Origin: Inquilinus sp052113205 | GTDB taxonomy: Bacteria > Pseudomonadota > Alphaproteobacteria > DSM-16000 > Inquilinaceae | Assembly (NCBI RefSeq): GCF_052113205.1 | Contig: NZ_JBFRCU010000019.1 | Coordinates: 1 to 64,000 of the forward strand | Direction of reading: 5' to 3' | Length of the DNA stretch: 64,000 bases | In this document: positions 17,049-25,701 of the stretch, piece after piece | Numbering within the stretch: the first letter of the stretch is position 1 | Layout of the letters: every line of letters starts with the position of its first letter | Made by a program: the position numbers and the translations under genes | Notes under the pieces: model-generated | The model's database searches: none | What the model was told of the DNA's origin: nothing | What the model saw: only the letters and a program-made list of their open reading frames with translations

Positions 17049-17735
17049 ATGCCAACCTACGACCTCGCCGCGACCCCCCTTCGCGACCTCAACCAGGCCT
17101 TGCACGCCATCGCCCCGGGCGACAACGACCGGCAGTTCAGCGTCCTCAATCCGCGCGGCCACCATGCCGTCGCCGTCGGCGTGCACGCGCCGGTGACGAT
17201 CGATGTCATGGGCAGCGTCGGCTACTACTGCGGCAGCATGAACGACGAGGCGACGATCACCATTCATGGCTCGGCCGGCCCGGGCGTCGCCGAGAACATG
17301 ATGTCCGGCACCGTCGTGGTCAAAGGTGATGCCAGCCAGTATGCCGGGGCCACCGGCTGCGGCGGGCTCCTGGTGATCGAAGGCAACGCCTCGTCGCGCT
17401 GCGGCATCTCGATGAAGGGCATCGACATCGTCGTGCGCGGCAGCATCGGCCACATGTCCGCCTTCATGGGCCAGGCCGGCAACCTCGTGGTGCNGGGCGA
17501 CGCCGGCGAGGCCCTGGGCGATTCCCTCTACGAGGCGCGGATCTTCGTGCGCGGCAAGGTCAAGAGCCTCGGCGCCGATTGCGTCGAGAAGGAGATGCGG
17601 CCGGAGCATTTCGCGCTGCTGGCCGGGCTCTTGGACAAGGCCGGTGTCACCGACGCTCGGCCGCAGGAGTTCAGCCGCTACGGGTCGTCGCGCAAGCTCT
17701 ACAACTTCCACGTCGACAATGCCGACGCTTATTGA
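17049..17735 (+). CDS. mgsB: N-methylglutamate synthase subunit B (GXGXG domain)
   Basis: 228 aa, made mostly of the right-handed beta-helix GXGXG domain found at the C-terminus of glutamate synthase (repeats such as GSAGPGVAENMMSGTVVVKG, GATGCGGLLVIEG, GISMKGIDIVVRG). It is the structural second subunit of MgsABC; GlxC is the close homologue. It lies 43 bases after mgsA and 12 before mgsC. The base at 17494 is ambiguous: codon CNG could be Leu, Pro, Gln or Arg; Arg is commonest at that point of the repeat (VVxGDAG). Confidence 0.86.
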   Translation: MPTYDLAATPLRDLNQALHAIAPGDNDRQFSVLNPRGHHAVAVGVHAPVTIDVMGSVGYYCGSMNDEATITIHGSAGPGVAENMMSGTVVVKGDASQYAGATGCGGLLVIEGNASSRCGISMKGIDIVVRGSIGHMSAFMGQAGNLVVXGDAGEALGDSLYEARIFVRGKVKSLGADCVEKEMRPEHFALLAGLLDKAGVTDARPQEFSRYGSSRKLYNFHVDNADAY

Positions 17736-17747
17736 TCGGGGTCCGTC

Positions 17748-19076
17748 ATGAGCTATCACAACCCGCCCACCGAACCCCGGATCTCGGCCACCTTCGACGA
17801 ATACACGATGTCGGAGATCCGGCGCGCCGCGGCCACCGGCATCTATGACATCCGCGGCGGCGGCGCCAAGCGCAAGCTGCCGCATTTCGACGACCTGCTG
17901 TTCCTCGGCGCCTCGATTTCGCGCTACCCGCTCGAAGGCTATCGCGAGAAATGCGGCACCGATGTCGTGCTCGGCGCGCGCCACGCCAAGAAGCCGATCG
18001 AGCTGAAGATCCCGATCACCATCGCCGGCATGAGCTTCGGGTCGCTGTCCGGCCCGGCCAAGGAGGCGCTCGGCCGCGGCGCGACCATGGCCGGGACGTC
18101 GACCACCACCGGCGACGGCGGCATGACCGAGGAGGAGCGCGGCCATTCGGAGCGGCTGGTCTACCAGTACCTGCCGTCCCGCTACGGCATGAACCCGCGC
18201 GACCTGCGCCGCGCCGACGCCATCGAGATCGTCGTCGGCCAGGGGGCGAAGCCCGGCGGCGGCGGCATGCTGCTGGGCCAGAAGATCTCCGACCGGGTGG
18301 CGGAGATGCGGACCTTGCCGAAGGGCATCGACCAGCGCTCGGCCAGCCGCCACCCCGACTGGACCGGGCCGGACGATCTCGAGATCAAGATCCTCGAGCT
18401 GCGCGAGCTGACCGACTGGGAGAAGCCGATCTATGTGAAGGTCGGCGGCGCGCGGCCCTATTACNACACGGCGCTGGCGGTCAAGGCCGGCGCCGACGTC
18501 GTCGTGGTCGACGGCATGCAGGGCGGCACGGCGGCGACGCAGGAGGTCTTCATCGAGCATGTCGGCATGCCGACGCTGGCCTGCATCCGACCGGCCGTGC
18601 GGGCGCTGCAGGATCTCGGCATGCACCGCAAGGTCCAGCTCATCGTCTCGGGCGGCATCCGCAACGGCGCCGATGTCGCCAAGGCCCTGGCGCTCGGCGC
18701 CGACGCCGTGTCGATCGGCACCGCGGCGCTGATCGCGATCGGGGAGAACGATCCGCGCTGGGCGGCGGATTACGCGGCGCTCGGCACCACGGCCGCCGCC
18801 TATGACGACTGGCATGAGGGGCGGGACCCGGCCGGCATCACCACGCAGGATCCGGAGCTGATGAAGCGGGTCGATCCGATCGCGGCCGGCCGCCGCCTCG
18901 CCAACTACCTCAAGGTCATGGCGCTGGAGGCGCAGACGATCGCGCGGGCCTGCGGCAAGAACCATGTGCACAACCTGGAACCCGAAGATCTCTGCGCCCT
19001 GACGGTCCCTGCCGCCGCCATGGCGCAGGTGCCGCTCGCAGGCACGGACTGGATTCCCGGCAAGGGGGGCTACTAA
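17748..19076 (+). CDS. mgsC: N-methylglutamate synthase subunit C (FMN-binding GltB-like domain)
   Basis: 442-aa FMN-dependent glutamate-synthase catalytic domain (TIM barrel). Visible blocks: ITIAGMSFGSLSGPAKEALG, GQGAKPGGGGMLLGQKIS, KVGGARPYYxTALAVKAGADVVVVDGMQGGTAATQ and LIVSGGIRNGADVAKALALGADAVSIGTAAL, which hold FMN and phosphate. It completes MgsABC in the indirect methylamine pathway. Codon NAC at 18465 is ambiguous (Asp, Asn, His or Tyr); Asp is usual in RPYYDTALAVKAGAD. The alternative reading as GlxD of a glutamate-synthase-like set is less likely given the gmaS, dmm and tdm neighbours. Confidence 0.88.
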   Translation: MSYHNPPTEPRISATFDEYTMSEIRRAAATGIYDIRGGGAKRKLPHFDDLLFLGASISRYPLEGYREKCGTDVVLGARHAKKPIELKIPITIAGMSFGSLSGPAKEALGRGATMAGTSTTTGDGGMTEEERGHSERLVYQYLPSRYGMNPRDLRRADAIEIVVGQGAKPGGGGMLLGQKISDRVAEMRTLPKGIDQRSASRHPDWTGPDDLEIKILELRELTDWEKPIYVKVGGARPYYXTALAVKAGADVVVVDGMQGGTAATQEVFIEHVGMPTLACIRPAVRALQDLGMHRKVQLIVSGGIRNGADVAKALALGADAVSIGTAALIAIGENDPRWAADYAALGTTAAAYDDWHEGRDPAGITTQDPELMKRVDPIAAGRRLANYLKVMALEAQTIARACGKNHVHNLEPEDLCALTVPAAAMAQVPLAGTDWIPGKGGY

Positions 19077-19148
19077 AGGCAGCCGGGCGAACACCCCGGA
19101 CAAGCCTAAAAACCAAGATGTCTCTGGGAGCTCACTGGGAGACCGAGC

Positions 19149-20456
19149 ATGACGTTGGACCTTGCTGCCTTTGCCAAAGACAAGGGCATCAAATATTTCA
19201 TGATCAGCTACACCGACCTGTTCTCCGGCCAGCGCGCCAAGCTGGTGCCGGCGCAGGCGATCGCCGCGATGCAGGAGGAGGGTGCGGCCTTTGCCGGCTT
19301 CGCCACCTGGCTCGACATGTCGCCGGCCCATCCCGACCTGTTCGCCGTGCCCGATCCGTCCTCCGTCATCCAGTTGCCGTGGAAGAAGGAGGTCGCCTGG
19401 GTGGCGGCCGATTGCAGGATGGACGGCCAGATCGTCGCCCAGGCCCCGCGCAACGTGCTGAAGCGGCTGGTGCAGGAGGCCGAGGCCGAGGGCAAGCGGG
19501 TGAAGACCGGCGTCGAGGCCGAGTTCTTCCTGATCACGCCCGACGGCAGCCGGATCTCGGACGACCGCGATACGGCGGCGAAGCCCTGCTACGACCAGCA
19601 GGCGGTGATGCGCCGCTACGACATCATCACCGAGATCTGCGACCACATGCTGGAGCTCGGCTGGGGCGCCTATCAGAACGACCATGAGGATGCCAACGGC
19701 CAGTTCGAGATGAACTGGGAGTACGACGATGCGCTGCAGACGGCCGACAAGCACTCCTTCTTCAAGTTCATGGTCAAGTCCATCGCCGAAAAGCACGGGC
19801 TGCGCGCCACCTTCATGCCGAAGCCGTTCAAGGGGCTGACCGGCAATGGCTGCCACTGCCACATCTCGGTCTGGGACAACAGCGGCCGGACCAACGTCTT
19901 CGCCGACAAGGCGGCCGAGTTCGGGCTGTCGGCGGAGGGGCGGCACTTCCTCGGCGGCATCATGAGGCACGCCTCCTCGCTGGCCGCGATCACCAACCCG
20001 ACGGTCAATTCCTACAAGCGCATCAACGCGCCGCGCACGATCTCGGGCGCGACCTGGTCGCCGAACTCGGTCACCTGGACCGGCAACAACCGCACCCATA
20101 TGGTCCGCGTGCCCGGGCCCGGCCGGTTCGAGCTGCGCCTGCCGGACGGCGCCGCCAACCCCTATCTGCTGCAGGCGGTGATCATCGCTGCCGGCCTCGA
20201 AGGCCTGCGCCATCGTGCCGATCCCGGCCCGCATCACGACATCGACATGTACAGCGAAGGCCATCTGGTGAAGGACGCGCCGCGCCTGCCGCTGAACCTG
20301 CTCGACGCGCTGCGGGCCTATGACGCCGATGAGGGCCTGAAGCAGGCGGTCGGCCCGGAATTCTCCGCTGCCTATCTCAAGCTCAAGCATCAGGAATGGA
20401 ACGCCTACGCCTCCCACTTCACCCAGTGGGAGCAAGACACCACGCTCGACATCTGA
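19149..20456 (+). CDS. gmaS: gamma-glutamylmethylamide synthetase (glutamine-synthetase family)
   Basis: 435 aa, glutamine-synthetase fold. It ligates methylamine to glutamate with ATP to make gamma-glutamylmethylamide (EC 6.3.4.12) in the cytoplasm. Conserved GS blocks: VKTGVEAEFFLI (metal ligands), NDHEDANGQFEMNWEYDDAL, GNGCHCHISVWD with the active-site His, and NPTVNSYKRINAPRT. The N-terminal KYFMISYTDLFSGQRAKLVPAQAI is the GMAS/GlnT type rather than classical GlnA. It sits between mgsABC and dmmDABC, which makes GMAS much more likely than an ammonia-assimilating glutamine synthetase. A GGAG site lies 8 bases before ATG 19149. Confidence 0.9.
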   Translation: MTLDLAAFAKDKGIKYFMISYTDLFSGQRAKLVPAQAIAAMQEEGAAFAGFATWLDMSPAHPDLFAVPDPSSVIQLPWKKEVAWVAADCRMDGQIVAQAPRNVLKRLVQEAEAEGKRVKTGVEAEFFLITPDGSRISDDRDTAAKPCYDQQAVMRRYDIITEICDHMLELGWGAYQNDHEDANGQFEMNWEYDDALQTADKHSFFKFMVKSIAEKHGLRATFMPKPFKGLTGNGCHCHISVWDNSGRTNVFADKAAEFGLSAEGRHFLGGIMRHASSLAAITNPTVNSYKRINAPRTISGATWSPNSVTWTGNNRTHMVRVPGPGRFELRLPDGAANPYLLQAVIIAAGLEGLRHRADPGPHHDIDMYSEGHLVKDAPRLPLNLLDALRAYDADEGLKQAVGPEFSAAYLKLKHQEWNAYASHFTQWEQDTTLDI

Positions 20457-20498
20457 GGGCGCAGGAACGCCTTGTCAGGGCGCAAATCGCGCCTATGA

Positions 20499-20517
20499 TG
20501 AAGAAATAAATATTCTA
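20499..20517. promoter_or_regulatory. AT-rich motif upstream of dmmD, candidate promoter/operator
   Basis: TGAAGAA (20499-20505) followed by an AT stretch and TTC (20513-20515), the same heptamer seen upstream of tdm and mgsA. The short AT-rich block in the 85-base gmaS-dmmD gap suggests dmmDABC-tmm has its own promoter or operator. The TTCTATAG just after could serve as a -10-like region; no confident -35 is seen. Confidence 0.4.
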
Positions 20518-20541
20518 TAGAGTGAAAACAGGGGACCGGAC

Positions 20542-21675
20542 ATGGCTCTATCGTGGCGCTTTTCGGCTCTCGCGGATCGCCATCGCGCGCTGGGGTCGAA
20601 GCTCGAGGACTGGAGCGGCATGGGCACCGCCTGGACCTACGACAAGGACATGTCGGCGGAGCATGTGGCGGTCCGCACCAAGGCCGGCCTGATGGACGTG
20701 TCGGGCCTGAAGAAGGTCCATCTGGTCGGGCCGCACGGCATCGCCGTGCTCGACACCATCACCACCCGCAGCATGGCCAAGATCACTCCGGGCCGGTCGG
20801 TCTATGGCTGCATGCTCAACGATCGCGGATATTTCACCGAGGATTGCATCACCTACCGCACCGGCCCCAATTCCTGGATGCTGGTGCACGGCTCCGGCTC
20901 CGGCCATGAGGAGGTGGTCAAGCAGGCCGCCGGCCGAAACTGCGCCGTGCTGTTCGACGACGACATCCACGACCTCTCGCTGCAGGGCCCGCTGGCGGTC
21001 GACTATCTCGCCAGGCACGTCCCCGGCATCCGCGACCTGAAGTATTTCCACCATATGCAGACGACGCTGTTCGGCGCGCCGGTGATGATCTCGCGCACCG
21101 GCTACACCGGCGAACGCGGCTACGAGATCTTCGTCCGCGGCCAGGATGCCCCCCTGGTCTGGGACACGATCCTCGACGAGGGCAAGGACATGGGCATCAT
21201 CCCGTGCTGCTTCAGCGTGCTCGACATGCTGCGGGTCGAGAGCTACCTGCTGTTCTACCCCTACGACAATTCGCAGATGTATCCCTTCGCCGATGAGGGC
21301 CCGGGGGATTCGCTGTGGGAACTTGGCCTCGACTTCACCGTCAGCCCCGGCAAGACCGGCTTCCGCGGCGCCGAGGAGCATGCTCGCCTGAAGGGCCGCG
21401 AGCGCTTCAAGATCTTCGGCCTGCTGATCGACGCCGATCGCCCGGCCGATGCCGGCGACGAGGTCTGGGCCGACGGCCGCAAGGTCGGTGTCATCACCTG
21501 TCCCTGCTATTCGTCGCTGACCCGCAAGTCGATGGCGATCGCGCGGCTCGACGTTGACAGGGCGGTGCATGGCACGAAGCTCGAGGTGCGCGGCAAGGCG
21601 GTGGAGGCGTCCGCCACCGCCCACACGCTGCCCTTCGACGACCTGGAGAAGAAGAAGCGGACGGCGGTGGGCTAG
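20542..21675 (+). CDS. dmmD: dimethylamine monooxygenase THF-binding subunit (GcvT-like)
   Basis: 377-aa aminomethyltransferase-fold protein with the folate-binding blocks GLMDVSGLKKVHLVGPHG, MLNDRGYFTEDCITYR, SRTGYTGERGYEIFVRG and VLDMLRVESYLL. In the heme-dependent oxidative N-demethylase this subunit captures the formaldehyde released from dimethylamine onto tetrahydrofolate. It heads the gene string dmmD-A-B-C-tmm. Alone it would look like a glycine-cleavage T protein or sarcosine/dimethylglycine dehydrogenase domain; the company of the DUF3445 and DmmA-type genes decides the assignment. Confidence 0.85.
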   Translation: MALSWRFSALADRHRALGSKLEDWSGMGTAWTYDKDMSAEHVAVRTKAGLMDVSGLKKVHLVGPHGIAVLDTITTRSMAKITPGRSVYGCMLNDRGYFTEDCITYRTGPNSWMLVHGSGSGHEEVVKQAAGRNCAVLFDDDIHDLSLQGPLAVDYLARHVPGIRDLKYFHHMQTTLFGAPVMISRTGYTGERGYEIFVRGQDAPLVWDTILDEGKDMGIIPCCFSVLDMLRVESYLLFYPYDNSQMYPFADEGPGDSLWELGLDFTVSPGKTGFRGAEEHARLKGRERFKIFGLLIDADRPADAGDEVWADGRKVGVITCPCYSSLTRKSMAIARLDVDRAVHGTKLEVRGKAVEASATAHTLPFDDLEKKKRTAVG

Positions 21676-21683
21676 GGGCGGCC

Positions 21684-22289
21684 ATGCTGGTCGCAGGGAT
21701 CAAGAGCCGGCCGGTCTACAAGGGCCTCGTCCTCCAGCCCCATGCCCGGCGACACATCTTCGCCCTCGAAGGGGAAGGAGCCCTGGCCCTGCTCGACCAG
21801 CGGGCGGCGCTGGATAGCCCGATCCTGTCCCGCAGCGAGATTCTCTATGCGCCCGGCGGCTCGCAGGGAAGGGGGCACGACCACGCCCTGCTCGGCCTCG
21901 GCGCCAGGGCGTGCTGGAGCGCGCCCACCGTCCCGACACTGCTGTTCCGGCTGAACGGCACGCTGGCGACCGCGCGGATGGGCACGCGCCTCTATATTGC
22001 GGGAACTGAGGGGTTCATCGGCCAGGCAATGGCCGTAGCTCTCGACCGCGGCATGGATTACGCCTCGGTGATCACCGAGCATCGCGGCTCGCTGGCCCGG
22101 CGCGTCCAGTGCGTGCATTGCAAGGGCATCACCGAGGGCGTGACCACCAGCGTCTTCCCCTGCAGCCATTGCGGGCTGGCGCTGCTGGTGCGCGACCACT
22201 ATTCGCGCCGGCTCGCCGCCTTCCAGGGCGTCAACATCGATGCGGAGGAGCCGGGCAGCGCCCCGGCCCCGGAGGAGGTGTTCCGGTGA
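21684..22289 (+). CDS. dmmA: dimethylamine monooxygenase subunit DmmA
   Basis: 201 aa. The distinguishing feature is a C-terminal zinc-ribbon- or rubredoxin-like site: two CxxC pairs in VQCVHCKGI and FPCSHCGLALLV, about residues 138-165. The family is known only with DUF3445 heme proteins. The likely role is a small structural or electron-transfer subunit of the demethylase. It follows dmmD by 8 bases, and its TGA overlaps the GTG of dmmB. No signal peptide or membrane segment. Confidence 0.82.
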   Translation: MLVAGIKSRPVYKGLVLQPHARRHIFALEGEGALALLDQRAALDSPILSRSEILYAPGGSQGRGHDHALLGLGARACWSAPTVPTLLFRLNGTLATARMGTRLYIAGTEGFIGQAMAVALDRGMDYASVITEHRGSLARRVQCVHCKGITEGVTTSVFPCSHCGLALLVRDHYSRRLAAFQGVNIDAEEPGSAPAPEEVFR

Positions 22290-23251
22290 GCGGCGGCATC
22301 GAGATCCCCGTCCGCGTGGCCCGGATCACCCCGGTCGCCGAGCGGGTCAAGCGCTTCCGTTTCGAACGGGTGGACGGCGCGCCCCTGCCGCATTTCTCCG
22401 GCGGCGCCCACGTCATCGTCGTCATGGACGATGACGGCCACACGCGCCGCAATGCCTATTCGCTGATGTCGCCGCCGGATGATTGCTCGGGCTACGAGGT
22501 CAGCGTGCTGCATGTCGAGGATTCGCGCGGCGGGTCGACCTTCATGCATGAGCGGCTGCGGGAGGGCGACGAGCTGAAGATCAGCCACCCGGTCAACCTG
22601 TTCCAGCCCGACTGGCGCGGCCGCAAGCACCTGCTGGTCGCGGGCGGCATCGGCATCACGCCCTTCCTCGCCATGATGCGGCAATTCACCCTCGAAGGCC
22701 GGGAGTTCGAGCTGCACTACGCCATCCGCAGCCGCGACCGCGGCGCCTATTGGCGCGAGCTGGTCGAGCGCTACGGCCCGCATCGCGTCTCGGTGTATTG
22801 CGATGCCGAGGGCGATGCCATTCCGCTCGGGCGCCTGCTCGACAGCCAGCCGCTCGGCACACATCTCTATGTCTGCGGCCCGTCCGGGATGATCGACGGC
22901 GTGCTCAAGGCGGGGGTGGAGGCCGGCTGGCCGGCCGAGAACCTGCACTTCGAGCGCTTCCTGGGGTCGCTGCCCGGCACGCCCTTCGTCATCCGGCTCA
23001 CGCGCTCCGGCAAGACCGTCCAGGTCGGGCGCCATGAGAGCATGCTGGAGGCGATCGAGGCGGCGGGCGTCGACGCGCCGTTCCTGTGCCGCGGCGGCGC
23101 CTGCGGCCAGTGCGAGGCCGCGGTCGTCGCCTGCGACGGCACGCTGCTGCATCACGACGTCTATCTGACGGACGAGGAAAAAGCGTCCGGCCGCAAGGTC
23201 ATGGTCTGCGTGTCCCGTTTCGAGGGCACCGCATTGCACCTCGACCTTTAG
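22286..23251 (+). CDS. dmmB: dimethylamine monooxygenase reductase subunit (VanB/phthalate dioxygenase reductase type)
   Basis: 321 aa. Layout: FMN/FAD-binding barrel (RNAYSLMSPPDD near 55), NAD-binding domain (VAGGIGITPFLAMMRQF near 115 and LYVCGPSGMID near 195), and a C-terminal plant-type [2Fe-2S] domain with CRGGACGQCEAAVV plus a fourth Cys in VMVCVSR. It passes electrons from NAD(P)H to the heme subunit. GTG 22286 is chosen because it overlaps the dmmA stop (GTGA) and has GGAGG 7 bases upstream. Confidence 0.88.
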   Translation: MSGGIEIPVRVARITPVAERVKRFRFERVDGAPLPHFSGGAHVIVVMDDDGHTRRNAYSLMSPPDDCSGYEVSVLHVEDSRGGSTFMHERLREGDELKISHPVNLFQPDWRGRKHLLVAGGIGITPFLAMMRQFTLEGREFELHYAIRSRDRGAYWRELVERYGPHRVSVYCDAEGDAIPLGRLLDSQPLGTHLYVCGPSGMIDGVLKAGVEAGWPAENLHFERFLGSLPGTPFVIRLTRSGKTVQVGRHESMLEAIEAAGVDAPFLCRGGACGQCEAAVVACDGTLLHHDVYLTDEEKASGRKVMVCVSRFEGTALHLDL

Positions 23252-23275
23252 CCGGAGCGGGACAAGGAGGCCGAC

Positions 23276-24316
23276 ATGGCGATCGTCTTCAGGCAGGAGA
23301 CCTTCCGCGACGATTTCAGCTACCGCAACAGCCCGGCGACCATCCGCCGGTTCCCGTTCCCGTTCCACGAAGACAGCTACATGTACGCCGTCAACATGGA
23401 ACCGCATGTGCGCGGCGAGACAGGCACGGTCTACGAGACCCTGATCGACGTCGACGAGCACTACGTCGCCGAGATGCGGGACCGCGCGCTGGTGCTGGCC
23501 GAGGACCCGCTGCGCTACCAGGCCCTGCCGCACATGATGAGCGCGCAATGGGACACGCTGGAGCTGCTGATGGAGCAGCAGGCCGAGGGCTATCCCGAGC
23601 ATTTCAGCCTGACCCGCGATGGCGACCGCTGGCGCTGGATCAACCGGCCGCTCGGCATCGACGACAGCTTCATCTTCGGCAATCCGTCGACGCTGCCCTA
23701 TGAGCCGTTCGAATACATCACCCGGCAGGCGCAGGGCGATTTCTGCATCGTCGACCAGCGCAACGGCAATCTGTGGATGGATGCCGGCATGGTGACGACC
23801 CAGGCCGACTGGTCGCTCGATTTCGACATCGGCATGAACTTCATGGAATGGCACGGGCCGGTGCCGCTGGCGCATCAGATCGGGGTGTTCGACCGCGCCC
23901 TGAAATTCCTGCTCAACCTGCAGCAGGGCAAGCCGACGCGCCGGTTCAACTGGACCATGACGATCAACCCGCGCCTCGACACCAGCCCGGAGAACTATCC
24001 GAAATGGGGGCCGGACCGGACGACCGTGACGCCGGATAATGTCGGCGAGAAGGTGCATCTGCGGGTCGAGCTGCAGTCGCTCTGGCGGCTGCCGCGGTCG
24101 AACGCGATCCTGTTCGTCATCCGCTGCTATCTGATCAGCATGAACGAGCTGGTGACCGTGCCGAAATGGGCGCGGCGCCTGCCGCGCGTGCTGCGCACCC
24201 TGCCGCCCGAGCTGGTCGACTACAAGGGGCTGACGCGCTACCGCGAGGACACGATCAAATGGCTCTCGGCCTATGACGACGGCACCCCGACCAGCCCCGG
24301 GATCTGGCCGGATTGA
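23276..24316 (+). CDS. dmmC: heme-dependent oxidative N-demethylase catalytic subunit (DUF3445)
   Basis: 346-aa DUF3445 protein, the PAS-type heme subunit that oxidises dimethylamine to methylamine and formaldehyde with O2. Family landmarks: FPFPFHEDSYMYAVNMEP near 24-42, a cluster LFEQQ-like LLMEQQAEGYPEHFSL, WMDAGMVTTQADWSLDFDIGMNF near 165-185 and HGPVPLAHQIGVFDRALKFL near 195-215, the last two being typical of this family. GGAGG lies 6 bases before the ATG. It is between the reductase gene and tmm. Heme axial ligand not assigned from sequence alone. Confidence 0.88.
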   Translation: MAIVFRQETFRDDFSYRNSPATIRRFPFPFHEDSYMYAVNMEPHVRGETGTVYETLIDVDEHYVAEMRDRALVLAEDPLRYQALPHMMSAQWDTLELLMEQQAEGYPEHFSLTRDGDRWRWINRPLGIDDSFIFGNPSTLPYEPFEYITRQAQGDFCIVDQRNGNLWMDAGMVTTQADWSLDFDIGMNFMEWHGPVPLAHQIGVFDRALKFLLNLQQGKPTRRFNWTMTINPRLDTSPENYPKWGPDRTTVTPDNVGEKVHLRVELQSLWRLPRSNAILFVIRCYLISMNELVTVPKWARRLPRVLRTLPPELVDYKGLTRYREDTIKWLSAYDDGTPTSPGIWPD

Positions 24317-24363
24317 ACGGCGAAGACACCAAGAACAGCATGCCTGCAACAGGGGAATGATCC

Positions 24364-25701
24364 ATGACCAGAGTGGCCGTTATCGGCGCCGGCCCATCCG
24401 GCCTTGCCCAGCTGCGGGCCTTCCAGTCGGCGGCTCAGAAGGGCGCCGAGATCCCGGAGATCGTCTGCTTCGAGAAGCAGGCCGATTGGGGCGGTCTGTG
24501 GAACTACACCTGGCGCACCGGCCTGGATGAGTACGGCGAGCCGGTCCATGGCAGCATGTACCGCTATCTCTGGTCGAACGGCCCGAAGGAATGCCTGGAG
24601 TTCGCCGACTATTCCTTCGAGGAGCATTTCGGCAAGCCGATCGCGTCCTATCCGCCGCGGGCCGTGCTGTGGGACTACATCAAGGGCCGGGTCGAGAAGG
24701 CGAATGTCCGCCCCTGGGTGCGCTTCAGCACGCCGGTGCGCATGGTCCGGTTCGACGCCGACACGAAGATGTTCACGGTGACGGCCCACAACCGCATCGA
24801 AGACCGCATGTATGACGAGGAATTCGACTATGTCGTCGTCGCCAGCGGCCATTTCTCGACCCCGAACGTCCCCCAGTTCGAAGGCGTGAAGACCTTCAAC
24901 GGGCGGGTGCTGCACGCCCATGATTTCCGCGACGCGCTCGAGTTCAAGGGCAAGGACATCCTGATCGTCGGCCGCAGCTACTCGGCCGAGGACATCGGCT
25001 CCCAGTGCTGGAAATACGGTGCCAAGTCGGTGACCACCAGCTATCGCTCGAAGCCGATGGGCTTCAAATGGCCGCAGAATTTCGAGGAGCGACCGCTGCT
25101 GGTCAGGCTCGAGAACCGCACCGCGCATTTCCTCGACGGCTCCAGCAAGGAGGTCGATGCGCTGATCCTCTGCACCGGCTACCAGCATCATTTCCCGTTC
25201 CTGCCGGATGATCTGCGGCTGAAGACCGCCAACCGGCTGTGGAGCGACAGCCTGTACAAGGGCGTGGTCTATGACCGCAATCCGCGGCTGTTCTATATCG
25301 GCATGCAGGACCAGTTCTATACGTTCAACATGTTCGACGTGCAGGCTTGGTGGGCCCGCGACGTCATGATGGGCCGCATCGAGCTACCGGCGGAAGAGGA
25401 GTTGAAGGCGAATTTCGCCAAGTGGCGCGCGCGGGAGGAGACCCTCGACGGCGCCGAGCAGATGATCTGGTTCCAGGGCGACTATGTGAAGGAACTGCTG
25501 GCCGAGACGGATTATCCGCCCTTCGACATCGAGGGCACGAACAAGACCTTCATGGAGTGGGAGCACCACAAGGCGGAAAACATCATGGGCTTCCGCAACA
25601 ACGCCTATCGGTCGCTGATGACCGGCACCATGTCGCCGGCGCACCACACGCCGTGGCTGGAGGCGCTCGACGATTCGATGGAGGCCTATCTCGGAGGCTG
25701 A
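24364..25701 (+). CDS. tmm: trimethylamine monooxygenase (flavin-containing monooxygenase)
   Basis: 445-aa FMO that oxidises TMA to TMAO with NADPH and O2 (EC 1.14.13.148). FAD motif GAGPSGLAQLRA at 8-19; NADPH motif GRSYSAEDIGSQ near 203-214; the FMO fingerprint region reads NGRVLHAHDFRDA. Blocks such as EKQADWGGLWNYTWRTG and HGSMYRYLWSNGPKE closely match bacterial Tmm proteins and the length is right. Last gene of the dmm string, 47 bases after dmmC. With tdm and dmm it gives complete aerobic TMA demethylation to methylamine. Confidence 0.92.
   Translation: MTRVAVIGAGPSGLAQLRAFQSAAQKGAEIPEIVCFEKQADWGGLWNYTWRTGLDEYGEPVHGSMYRYLWSNGPKECLEFADYSFEEHFGKPIASYPPRAVLWDYIKGRVEKANVRPWVRFSTPVRMVRFDADTKMFTVTAHNRIEDRMYDEEFDYVVVASGHFSTPNVPQFEGVKTFNGRVLHAHDFRDALEFKGKDILIVGRSYSAEDIGSQCWKYGAKSVTTSYRSKPMGFKWPQNFEERPLLVRLENRTAHFLDGSSKEVDALILCTGYQHHFPFLPDDLRLKTANRLWSDSLYKGVVYDRNPRLFYIGMQDQFYTFNMFDVQAWWARDVMMGRIELPAEEELKANFAKWRAREETLDGAEQMIWFQGDYVKELLAETDYPPFDIEGTNKTFMEWEHHKAENIMGFRNNAYRSLMTGTMSPAHHTPWLEALDDSMEAYLGG

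Noticed and set aside
17031..20435. A 1134-codon open frame on the minus strand opposite mgsB, mgsC and gmaS
   Set aside because: Composition is His/Arg/Gly/Val-rich and repetitive as expected of the complement of GC-rich codons; it has no family motifs, while the plus strand holds three well recognised genes.
17748..20456. Annotating mgsC and gmaS as ordinary glutamate synthase and glutamine synthetase
   Set aside because: The split GltB-like subunits and the GlnT-type synthetase lie among tdm, dmm and tmm, which points to N-methylglutamate synthase and GMAS.
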